Source of the DNA: Lachnospiraceae bacterium
GTDB taxonomy: Bacteria; Bacillota; Clostridia; Lachnospirales; Lachnospiraceae
Direction of reading: 5' to 3'
Length of the DNA: 46,830 bases
Assembly (NCBI GenBank): GCA_024698345.1
Contig: JAILRH010000249.1
Location: 1-46,830, forward strand
The number at the start of each line of letters is the position of its first letter. Position 1 is the first letter of the stretch. A model generated the notes under the pieces. That model was not told the DNA's origin. It ran no database searches and was given only the letters and a program-made list of their open reading frames with translations. The translations under genes and the position numbers were made by a program. Positions 25,411-33,242 of the stretch are shown here, piece by piece.

Positions 25411-25487
25411 TATCGCATTCAATATTACATAACAAAATATAAATAAATGATAAATACTATATCTGTTATGCATTATTGAATGCGATA
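25411..25487 (-). other. Long imperfect hairpin in the leuS leader
   Basis: Arms 25411-25434 and 25464-25487 pair at 22 of 24 positions (TATCGCATTCAATA shared), around a 29-nt AT-rich loop. It lies wholly inside the predicted 135-nt leuS 5' UTR. A second hairpin, ATCTGC-ATCT-GCAGAT (25382-25397), sits just before the SD. There is no U-run, so it is not a simple attenuator. Function unknown. Confidence 0.7.
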
Positions 25488-25509
25488 GAATAAAATTTCA
25501 CTAAATATT

Positions 25510-25539
25510 ATAATAAGAGAAAACACTATGATTTGTCAA
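25510..25539 (-). promoter_or_regulatory. Promoter of leuS
   Basis: Minus-strand TTGACA (25534-25539) and TATTAT (25510-25515) are 18 bp apart; predicted start near 25503. Confidence 0.7.
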
Positions 25540-25540
25540 T

Positions 25541-25592
25541 CAACTTTAGATAATTAAGCGCTATTTAAATAATTAAGCCTTATTTAAAGTTG
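25541..25592. repeat. 19-bp tandem duplication and hairpin upstream of the leuS -35
   Basis: Two adjacent copies of a 19-bp unit (25550-25568 and 25569-25587, starting ATAATTAAGC, 17 of 19 alike) sit directly upstream of the leuS -35 box. The same stretch is flanked by CAACTTTAGATAA (25541-25553) and its near-complement (25580-25592), 12 of 13 bp. It may end the upstream transcript or bind a regulator. Confidence 0.6.
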
Positions 25593-25616
25593 CTCAGAGT
25601 TTTTGCGAGATATTGT

Positions 25617-26306
25617 TCAGTCATTTGTAACATCTCCGCTTCCTTCTAAACTTATTGTTTCTCCAAGATAAGTAGGTTCAGGTTTGAATATCAGTTTGAA
25701 AAAGTCTTTTGTTCTAGCAAGACTTTCCCTGAATTTGTAATAAGGCATTTTTCTGTAATTTCTCAAATCAGCTGAGACACCATAAGCATCAATTCCTAAT
25801 TTTTTAGCGTTATAGATTGATCTGTATAGATGATAATCCTGTGAAATGATTATGATTTTTTTGGCACCAAATATATTTTTGGCTCTGTACATAGATTCAT
25901 AAGTTGAAAAACCTGCATGATCCATAAATATGTCTTCTGATGGGATATCTCCATTTGTCATGGCATAATCCTTCATGGTGCCTACTTCGTTATAATCTAC
26001 TTTGCTGTGATCACCTGACATTAGAAGTTTATTGCCTGTCATATTATAAACATCCATACCTACAAGTATTCTGTCTTCAAGCATCCATGTTGGCTGACCG
26101 TCTTTTACTCCTGCACCTAAAACCAAAATACAGTCGTAATCGTTGTCATTAATTTGGTCGTAAGTAAGAATGCGGTTCTTTGTACTTTGAACTATTATTA
26201 TATTTGTTGTTATAATGCAAACTAAAAAAATTGTAAACAAAATTATGCCTGCAATAAATAATTTAAATAAAATACTTATAGCCATATCGATTAATTTCTT
26301 TAACAT
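25617..26306 (-). CDS. Membrane-anchored DUF218 (YdcF/SanA-like) protein
   Basis: This 229-residue protein has one N-terminal membrane segment (about 9-34) and an extracytoplasmic DUF218 domain. Family marks are DYDCILVLGAGVKDGQPTWML, LMSGDHS, the MDHAGFSTYESMYRAK segment and IIISQDYHLYRSIYNAKKLG. SanA of enteric bacteria is linked to envelope barrier function and vancomycin exclusion; biochemical activity of the family is not settled. The ATG has GGAGG eight bases upstream. It lies between the YesN-type regulator gene and leuS with 179- and 248-bp gaps, so it is probably monocistronic. Confidence 0.88.
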   Translation of the reverse strand: MLKKLIDMAISILFKLFIAGIILFTIFLVCIITTNIIIVQSTKNRILTYDQINDNDYDCILVLGAGVKDGQPTWMLEDRILVGMDVYNMTGNKLLMSGDHSKVDYNEVGTMKDYAMTNGDIPSEDIFMDHAGFSTYESMYRAKNIFGAKKIIIISQDYHLYRSIYNAKKLGIDAYGVSADLRNYRKMPYYKFRESLARTKDFFKLIFKPEPTYLGETISLEGSGDVTND

Positions 26307-26485
26307 TAAACAGTCCTCCTGTGTTTTGAAAAGTACCTTAATAAGAAATAGTAAAATTCCTATACGGAAATCCTTCTATCTTGTAACCTGCTCATAATTA
26401 CATGCTACAAAGATTTACTTTTATTTTCCAAAACAAAAGTTTATAAATTTCTTAAGATACCCATTTTCTTGAACTGCTTTTACTT

Positions 26486-27928
26486 TTATAGAAGACTGTT
26501 TCTATACTGTGATGGTGTAAGACCTGTAATGGTCTTAAATGTACGTGTAAAATGTTTCTCGTGTTCGTAGCCGACTTTTGATGATATTTCTACTATCTTC
26601 ATATCTGTTTCCTGAAGTAGTTTCTTTGCTTCTCCGATTCTGATTTCTTTTAGATAATTCACGAAATTTGTGCCTGTATATTTCTTGAATGTAAATGAAA
26701 ACAATGAATAATTCATTGAAACATAATTGGATACAACGGCCATATTAAGATCGCTTGCGTAATTATCTTTGATATATTCAATGGCATTTTGGATCTTTAT
26801 ATAATTTCTGCTGTCATCATCTTCTTCCTCAATCAGTTCATCAAATCTTGAAATCCAGTTTTTGATTACATCAAGGTATTCCTCGATAGTCTGGTATCTG
26901 TACATTGTGAGAAGATCCATGATATCTTCTTCTCCGGCTTTTAACGAAGATTTGTACATATTGATTGTAGTTGTAAGAATGATTTTTATCTGTTCCTCAA
27001 ATTCTTCAACAGAATATTTTCTCGCAGTAACATTATCTACGAATCTTTGAAGCAATTCAATAGACTCGTCTATCTTACCTGAACAGATAAGGTTGGCGGT
27101 CTGCATCATCTGTTTTACGCTGTATTTACCACTCGGATTTGTGCGGTAAAACTCGTTGTCAATAATATGAATGCCTGTGCCGAACGCAATCTTTCTCATG
27201 GCACCTGCTTCGTAATAAGCCTGTCTTAAATCCCTTAAGTTATTATAAATGTGACTTACACCGATACAATAGTTTTTGAGTTTGTCTATCAGATCAAATT
27301 TGTGTTTAAAATCTACTATAAAGAAATTCATGTAATCAATACCGTTGAAAAACAGGTAATCATCACTTTCTTCTATCTCGTTGCCTTCATAATTGCAAAC
27401 AATTACTACATATTCTTCAAATGGAATAATGTCTCTCAGCGAGTCTGAAATTTCTTCGATTTCTTCAGGTTTTATGCTGTTGTAGAGAATCATATACAAA
27501 AGTTTCTGATAAATTGTCTGCTTTTTACGTTGCTTTTCCTCTTCTCTCTCATTTATTTCTTTTTCGAATTTTTGAAGTACTTCTGCTATTTTATTTCGAT
27601 CCACCGGTTTTAAAAGATATTCTTTTACTCCGTTTCTCATCATTTCAACAGCATATTCAAAATCATCATATCCGCTGATTGTTGCAATAAGTGGAGGAGT
27701 TTCAAGATTAAGAGAATTAATTTTGGAAACTAATTCGGTTCCTTCCATTTTTGGCATTTTTATGTCCGTGAAAAGTACATCAATCTGTGATTTTGCAACT
27801 ATATCTAATGCACTTTGTCCGTTGTTACATTCTATTACTTCGTTAATTGGAACGCCGGAACGCAAAACCATTGTTTTAATTCCCTGTCTTATTAATTTTT
27901 CGTCTTCACATATTAATACTTTATTCAT
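26486..27928 (-). CDS. YesN-type response regulator with AraC DNA-binding domain
   Basis: This 480-residue regulator has a receiver domain (1-120) with acidic residues in CEDEKL, the phospho-acceptor Asp55 in LFTDIKMPKM, the Thr/Ser switch in ATISGYDD and Lys in YLLKPVD. A central region of about 250 residues (RR-linked, with coiled stretches rich in E/K/Q near 118-140) leads to a C-terminal AraC/XylS domain (about 383-480) with AVVSNYVSMNYSLFSFTFKKYTG-like first helix-turn-helix and the closing IVEISSKVGYEHEKHFTRTFK. It follows the kinase gene by 54 bp and should be its partner. Members of this type usually control carbohydrate ABC transporter genes; none is adjacent here. Confidence 0.95.
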   Translation of the reverse strand: MNKVLICEDEKLIRQGIKTMVLRSGVPINEVIECNNGQSALDIVAKSQIDVLFTDIKMPKMEGTELVSKINSLNLETPPLIATISGYDDFEYAVEMMRNGVKEYLLKPVDRNKIAEVLQKFEKEINEREEEKQRKKQTIYQKLLYMILYNSIKPEEIEEISDSLRDIIPFEEYVVIVCNYEGNEIEESDDYLFFNGIDYMNFFIVDFKHKFDLIDKLKNYCIGVSHIYNNLRDLRQAYYEAGAMRKIAFGTGIHIIDNEFYRTNPSGKYSVKQMMQTANLICSGKIDESIELLQRFVDNVTARKYSVEEFEEQIKIILTTTINMYKSSLKAGEEDIMDLLTMYRYQTIEEYLDVIKNWISRFDELIEEEDDDSRNYIKIQNAIEYIKDNYASDLNMAVVSNYVSMNYSLFSFTFKKYTGTNFVNYLKEIRIGEAKKLLQETDMKIVEISSKVGYEHEKHFTRTFKTITGLTPSQYRNSLL

Positions 27929-27982
27929 TTATGTCTCCCTCTAAAAAATTAAATCTAATTGTTATGGCGTGAATTAATAATT

Positions 27983-29773
27983 CTAGTCATTATTATTATC
28001 CTCGTTATCTGAATATGGTAATACTATTACAACTTTTGTATATAACCCTTTTTGAGAATAGATTTCAAGTCCATAGTTCTCACCATAAAATAATTTAATT
28101 CTGTTTTGAACATTTTTAAGAGCCAGCCCGTGGACTTTTGCCTCATCCACATCAATACGATCTTTTAGTTTTTCTTTTATTATGCCCAGTTCTGTCTCGT
28201 CCATCCCGTTTCCGTTATCAGAAATTTCAATGTGGAGATTATCATCTTCAACAAATATTTTAAGGTAAATCGAAGCATCCATATCTGATCCATCTATACC
28301 GTGATGAACAGAGTTTTCAACGATTGGTTGAAGAGACATTTTAGGTATTCTGTAATTGAGCAGTTCCTGCGGAACGTTTAAAGATAATACGATTTCGTAA
28401 TCACTTCTCAAATTCATAAGAGAAAGATAGTTTTTGATATATTTTATTTCTTCTCCAATAGTCGCTTTTCCGGAGGTCCATTTAACACTATATCTGAACA
28501 TTTCGCCGAGGGAAGTTACTGCATCGGAGATGTCATATTCGCCTTTTATCTCAGCCATCATTTTTATACTTTCCAAAACATTATACATAAAATGAGCATT
28601 TATCTGGTTTTGCATAGATCTGATTTCTGTATTTTTGGCAATCAACTGTCTGCTTGTATTTTCGTGATTCAAACGTTCTAAGTTGTCTAACATCTGATTA
28701 AACTGATTTGCCATATTGCTTATTTCGTCATCGCCCTGTACATGAATTCGCAAATCAGTCTGCCCCTGTGTAATATTCTGAATTGATTCAGTAATGTAGT
28801 TAAAACGCTTGAACATATGAGTAGTAACAAGTGTCATGACAATAACAGATAATATTACTGAACAGATAATCAAAAGAATATAGTTTTGCTGACTTTGAAA
28901 ATAGGAATTTACAAAAGATGTTACCTTTGACAAATGAACATATGACCCGTTAAATGATTCGATATATGTCGAGGAAATTACGTATTGCTCCTCTCCTAAT
29001 ATTATTGTGTCAACCCAATCTTCCTTATTTCTGGAAGTAACAACTTTTGCAATTTTATTTTTTTGTTCCGGAATATATCTGTTTTTTTTATCGTAATGGA
29101 TTCTTCCGGTATCCTCAATAAAACAGGACCATGTATTTTTTGTGCTTGTAAACATATCCGGAAATAGCGCTTCTATTTCTGCAGCGACTTCAATAATCGC
29201 GATGGTCTCGTTATTGAGATCGGTTATTGAGTCAGTTATACCAAAAAGTCTTTTTTTGTTGTTTTCGTCAAAAATAGTATCGTTGTAATCGAATATCCAT
29301 TTACCGTCTTCGCGATTTTTTGCCCAAGACAAATTGTTCATTCGATTAATATTGTAAAGGGTAGGTGCGTTTTCGCTTATATTATCCGAAGCAGCATATA
29401 TTCTAATCTGATAGAGATATGGATTCAGGTTAGTAATGTTGGATATCGACAGTATATTATTGTTATAAAAATCTATTTTTTCCTTTGGAGATAAATCCTC
29501 ACCTGATTTTACAAGATTCAGATAATTGTTTAATGAATCAAGTGAAGAAACAATTCTAAGTGCAAGGTTACACACTTCTTTTACATTCTTGGTATTGTTT
29601 TTTGTATTGTTAATGAAAGCTTCCTCTTCACTGATAATGTTGTTGATTGCTGCCATTCTCATATTATTTACTATGGCAAAGGACCACACAAGTGAAGAAA
29701 CAATCATTATAACACACATAAGAAGCGTTACCTTTGCACTGAAGGAAGTATATAACATTTTAATTTTGCTCAT
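27983..29773 (-). CDS. YesM-type sensor histidine kinase
   Basis: This 596-residue kinase has a short cytoplasmic N-terminus, TM1 (about 15-36), an extracellular sensor region (about 37-297, Cache-like in size), TM2 (298-319) and a HAMP linker (320-372). The dimerisation/phospho-acceptor segment has His394 in INAHFMYNVLE, where most relatives have NPHFLYN. The ATPase part shows the N box VENSVHHG, G1 ISDNGNGMDE and G2 VHGLALKNVQNR. The start overlaps the end of the solute-binding protein gene by 14 bp. It should phosphorylate the AraC-type regulator encoded next, perhaps sensing a ligand delivered by the overlapping binding protein; that last point is inference. Confidence 0.95.
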   Translation of the reverse strand: MSKIKMLYTSFSAKVTLLMCVIMIVSSLVWSFAIVNNMRMAAINNIISEEEAFINNTKNNTKNVKEVCNLALRIVSSLDSLNNYLNLVKSGEDLSPKEKIDFYNNNILSISNITNLNPYLYQIRIYAASDNISENAPTLYNINRMNNLSWAKNREDGKWIFDYNDTIFDENNKKRLFGITDSITDLNNETIAIIEVAAEIEALFPDMFTSTKNTWSCFIEDTGRIHYDKKNRYIPEQKNKIAKVVTSRNKEDWVDTIILGEEQYVISSTYIESFNGSYVHLSKVTSFVNSYFQSQQNYILLIICSVILSVIVMTLVTTHMFKRFNYITESIQNITQGQTDLRIHVQGDDEISNMANQFNQMLDNLERLNHENTSRQLIAKNTEIRSMQNQINAHFMYNVLESIKMMAEIKGEYDISDAVTSLGEMFRYSVKWTSGKATIGEEIKYIKNYLSLMNLRSDYEIVLSLNVPQELLNYRIPKMSLQPIVENSVHHGIDGSDMDASIYLKIFVEDDNLHIEISDNGNGMDETELGIIKEKLKDRIDVDEAKVHGLALKNVQNRIKLFYGENYGLEIYSQKGLYTKVVIVLPYSDNEDNNND

Positions 29774-31376
29774 TTTCTATACCTAATTTTTCAATGTTTT
29801 TATTCATCTCTTCCGTAAGTGCATCCAGTACTTTATCGTAATTGTATATTTCATATCGTTCTTTGATGAAATTGTTATAAATTGAGTCAAATTCCTTTTC
29901 AGAAGATGACAGTAATAATTTAGGAAGCGTATCGCCCCACTGCTTGTCCGCATTATGTTTAATGTCATACACTTCATTGGAAGAATCAAATGTAATCGTA
30001 TATTGACCAACATATGTGGTATAAGGATAAGTCCACTGTTTTAACTGGGTCAGAGGACTGTTCTCATCGTCTCTGAGCCACTTAGTTGCAATCGCATCAT
30101 TTTGGAACATCCAGTAACAGGAGTCAGCTCCAAACTTTTCTTTGAATTCAGTAGGATTGTTATTAAACATATCTTCGTATTCAGGTTTCAGACGAGGAAC
30201 ACCATTCTTATCATAATCCCAAGTCTCACCTTCTACACCAAGCCATGTCATAATCTGCCCCTCTTCACTAATCAGATAAGTAATAAGTTCGATTGCTTTT
30301 TCCGGGTGAGTACAATTCTTTGAAACCAAAGTTACAGTCCAACCGTTAATGCTTGTTCCCGGCAAACGGTAGTCGTCTCCTGCCATGTTCTTTGGACCGT
30401 CAACTGCGATATAAATGCTGTCCGGATTATCTCTGTATAAACTCATTTCTGCATCAACCAGATCGGTTCTCTGGTAAATCATGCAAAAGTATTGTCCTTT
30501 AGCTATCTTTTCTTCCATTTGTTTTCTTGTGTCTATAAATATTTCGTCCTTGAGATAGCCTTCACTTCCAAGTTTTCTGAAAGCTTTGAGCCAGCTTATG
30601 TAATCAGGATTAGTAAGTCTGTCTATTGCGCGACCATTCTCCATATATGGAACCGCAAGAAAATCAAAAAGAAATCCATCAAATGAGTCACAACCGGTGT
30701 CGGAAAATTCGTGACATCCGATTGGTATAAGCGGATCGTTATTTGCATTTGCTGTTGGAAACATTGTAGCAGCTTTTTCAACAGCGGCTATAAATCCCTC
30801 CGGAGTGGTCATGTCAGGACTTCCGATTGCCTCGTAAATATCCTTTCTGACAAGAAATGTCTCATTTGATGCAAGACGATTGTATGTAGCGTAGTCATCA
30901 GGTGAAAATGATGAATTCGGATACTGATATAAATGCCCGTCTTCAGAAGTGTACCACTGTACAGATTGATCGTTTGTAACTTTCCAAAAATAGGTATCAT
31001 ATTGATCGGCAAGTTCATCCAACGCGTATACCTTTTCCTGCTCAATCATTGAACTAATCTGACCTTCCCACCAACCAAGTGTTATCAAATCAGGTAATGA
31101 ATCAGAGTCCATCATTGAATTCAGTTTGTCCTGAGGGTCACCTGTCGGAACTACAAAGTTAATATTAACACCAAGTTTTTTTGTTATGGCTTTAGAAACT
31201 GAGTCGTTACCCCACTCATTATTAAACCATGAAAAATTAATATACCATGATAAATCAATAATATCATTGTCATCAGTTTTTGAAGCCTTGTTTTTATCGA
31301 CTGTCTGACAACTGTTAAAAATAAAAGATACAAATATCAATATAAAAACAAATATTAATGTAATTCTTTTTTTCAA
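29760..31376 (-). CDS. Extracellular solute-binding lipoprotein, likely sensory
   Basis: This 538-residue protein has a lipoprotein signal peptide (MKKRITLIFVF, hydrophobic core, lipobox IFNSC with Cys23) and a family-1-type solute-binding fold: DLSWYINFSW, DSLPDLITLGWWEG and NGWTVTLVSKNCTHPEKAIELITYL are typical of sugar/oligosaccharide ABC binding proteins of the LplA class. The start is TTG, preceded by GGAGGGG; no in-frame ATG lies within the signal peptide. The permease and ATPase genes that normally accompany such a protein are missing. It overlaps the YesM-type kinase gene by 14 bp and starts 20 bp after RNase G. The arrangement suggests a ligand-binding co-sensor; transport with remote permeases is the alternative. 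Confidence 0.9.
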   Translation of the reverse strand: MKKRITLIFVFILIFVSFIFNSCQTVDKNKASKTDDNDIIDLSWYINFSWFNNEWGNDSVSKAITKKLGVNINFVVPTGDPQDKLNSMMDSDSLPDLITLGWWEGQISSMIEQEKVYALDELADQYDTYFWKVTNDQSVQWYTSEDGHLYQYPNSSFSPDDYATYNRLASNETFLVRKDIYEAIGSPDMTTPEGFIAAVEKAATMFPTANANNDPLIPIGCHEFSDTGCDSFDGFLFDFLAVPYMENGRAIDRLTNPDYISWLKAFRKLGSEGYLKDEIFIDTRKQMEEKIAKGQYFCMIYQRTDLVDAEMSLYRDNPDSIYIAVDGPKNMAGDDYRLPGTSINGWTVTLVSKNCTHPEKAIELITYLISEEGQIMTWLGVEGETWDYDKNGVPRLKPEYEDMFNNNPTEFKEKFGADSCYWMFQNDAIATKWLRDDENSPLTQLKQWTYPYTTYVGQYTITFDSSNEVYDIKHNADKQWGDTLPKLLLSSSEKEFDSIYNNFIKERYEIYNYDKVLDALTEEMNKNIEKLGIENEQN

Positions 31377-31396
31377 AAATACCCCTCCGTTTTCTG

Positions 31397-32566
31397 TTAA
31401 TTTAAGACTTCATATAAAGGCTTGTTTACTCTTTTCCTTGTAATTTCCATGAGTCCTAAATTTGTAAACCCCACAACTGTTGAACTGACATCATCATTAT
31501 TAAGCAAACTCTGCATCTTGGATGACAGTTCAGCATAATGTTCTTTTTCTTTCATGTTTATAAAATCAACTATTATAATCCCCGAAAGATTTCTTTTTCT
31601 AATCTCGTTGCATATCTTTACAGCGGCTTCCATATTGGTTTTAAAAAAGATGCTTTCTTTGTTTCCTTTAGTGCTTATTTTTCCGGTGTTTACATCTATT
31701 ACATGCAAGGCCTCGGTATGCTCGATAATAAGATATGCGCCCGACTTTAGCCATACTCTCTTCATAAGTGATTCTTTAAGTATGGTTTCAAGTGAATATA
31801 ATTTTTTTAGTGAATATGAAGAGTCTTCGTACATACGAATAATACCGGATTGCTGCAATTCTTCATCCGTCATAAGAATGTTATAAATGTCTAAATCATC
31901 GGTAATAATCTGCTCAATATTCTTATAACATGCATCTTTTGCCCGTTTAATCACGATACTCTCGCCGTAAATTAAATTGCATACATTTGCATGCAATGCC
32001 TTTTCATATATTGATTTATATTTGTTTATAAAGTATTCTATTTCCGAAGTTATATCTTCAATAGAGGCTTCATTGCAAGTTGTCCTTGCAATCAGTCCAA
32101 AATCTCTGTTGTTATACTGTTCAAGAGATGATTTGAGCCATGCTCTTTTAGTAGAATCAGTTATCTTTTTGGATATATTGACACCTGTATTATTGTGAGT
32201 ATATACAACGTAACGTCCTCTGAAAGAAATATTGGAACTGATTGTATAATCCTTGGTTTTTATTTTGTCACTGGTAACCTGTACCAAAACACGATCTCCC
32301 TGACAGATTTTATCACTGTTTTTTTTGTTGAGGTATATAGGAATGTTGTCATTTAACGGGTAATAACCTTTACATCCGTTTTTGAAGGTGATAAATGCGA
32401 CATTAATATTGGGAACAACATCCGATACAACTCCAACGTAGATATTACCGATTAGGCTGTCATCATTGCATGAATAAATATCAGTCACTGTGTTATTGTC
32501 AAATCTGAAAGCTATAATATTGCCATTAAAGTCTGAAATAACTAATTTACTATTCAATATTTTCAC
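31397..32566 (-). CDS. rng: Ribonuclease G/E family endonuclease, short form
   Basis: This roughly 389-residue protein has the RNase E/G core: an S1-like N-terminal part (GNIYVGVVSDVVPNINVAFITF, then GDRVLVQV), the 5' sensor region, and the catalytic Asp pair in HVIDVNTGK and IIVDFINM. It stops right after LMEITRKRVNKPLYEVLN. Longer relatives go on to a Cys-x-x-Cys zinc link and C-terminal domain, which are lacking here. The start is uncertain: GTG at 32566 (weak SD) or TTG at 32557, which has AGGTG six bases upstream and gives the family-like MNSKLVIS. It overlaps the preceding TIGR03936 gene. In many Clostridia the next gene would be rplU. Confidence 0.9.
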   Translation of the reverse strand: MKILNSKLVISDFNGNIIAFRFDNNTVTDIYSCNDDSLIGNIYVGVVSDVVPNINVAFITFKNGCKGYYPLNDNIPIYLNKKNSDKICQGDRVLVQVTSDKIKTKDYTISSNISFRGRYVVYTHNNTGVNISKKITDSTKRAWLKSSLEQYNNRDFGLIARTTCNEASIEDITSEIEYFINKYKSIYEKALHANVCNLIYGESIVIKRAKDACYKNIEQIITDDLDIYNILMTDEELQQSGIIRMYEDSSYSLKKLYSLETILKESLMKRVWLKSGAYLIIEHTEALHVIDVNTGKISTKGNKESIFFKTNMEAAVKICNEIRKRNLSGIIIVDFINMKEKEHYAELSSKMQSLLNNDDVSSTVVGFTNLGLMEITRKRVNKPLYEVLN

Positions 32567-33242
32567 CTAAACTTTCTAATGTAACCAAATTGATATTATC
32601 TTCAGTTCCGGTATTAGCATACATTTCCACTCTTTCATAGATTCCTTTTGGGGTATCCAGATTGTAGAGCGAACAAATTGCGTCAATTACAATTTCCGGT
32701 TTGATATTATTGACGCTTCCGGAAGCAACTTTCATAAATACAGATTTTTCATCAGAAGATAATTCATAAATAAAAGGACGGATATTTATTTCTCTTTCAC
32801 TCTTTTTTGTTTTTTTAGTAATAACAACATTGTCTCTTGATAAAAAAGAATCAGTTATTTCTTTTGTTATTGGATTTGCAGTATTGTTGATGTGAAGTAC
32901 ATAATCGGCCGCAGCAATACTGGCCATACAGTTTTTGGCATTGTCAGGTAGTTTTTTGAAACTTGTTACTTCCATTCCTTCTACCATTGCCCCATTTAAT
33001 AATCTTAAAGATTCTTCAGATGAAAATGAGGTATTGCTTTCAATATCAAAGTATTCTCCGCTGCTTATGAGCCCGACTCCAAGGGGAGATGCAAAAGACA
33101 TCTTCTGGTGCGGAGAAAAACCTTCAGAGTAATTAATATTGATTCCGGCACGACGAATTGCTTTTTGAAAAAATCTCATAATATCAAGGTGACCGATAAA
33201 TCTCATTTGCCCCTGCTTACTAAATTTAATTCTTATTTTCAA
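32550..33242 (-). CDS. TIGR03936 (DUF2344) radical SAM-linked protein
   Basis: This 230-residue protein belongs to the DUF2344 family that accompanies, or is fused to, the TIGR03960 radical SAM proteins. Hallmarks are IRIKFSKQGQMRFIGHLDIMRFFQKAIRRAGI and YSEGFSPHQKMSFASPLGVGL at the N-terminus. A TTG start at 33242 is preferred: it has AGGAGG eight bases upstream and gives the family start (M)KIRIKFSKQG, whereas the frame's upstream ATG would add eleven residues overlapping the SD. It overlaps the radical SAM gene upstream (17 bp) and the RNase G gene downstream. Function is unknown; a role in RNA or ribosome modification is suspected from the neighbours. Confidence 0.88.
   Translation of the reverse strand: MKIRIKFSKQGQMRFIGHLDIMRFFQKAIRRAGININYSEGFSPHQKMSFASPLGVGLISSGEYFDIESNTSFSSEESLRLLNGAMVEGMEVTSFKKLPDNAKNCMASIAAADYVLHINNTANPITKEITDSFLSRDNVVITKKTKKSEREINIRPFIYELSSDEKSVFMKVASGSVNNIKPEIVIDAICSLYNLDTPKGIYERVEMYANTGTEDNINLVTLESLGENIE

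Noticed and set aside
26424-26445. AT-only hairpin after the YesN-type gene as a terminator
   Set aside because: It has a 2-nt loop and no GC pairs inside the stem; too weak to call.
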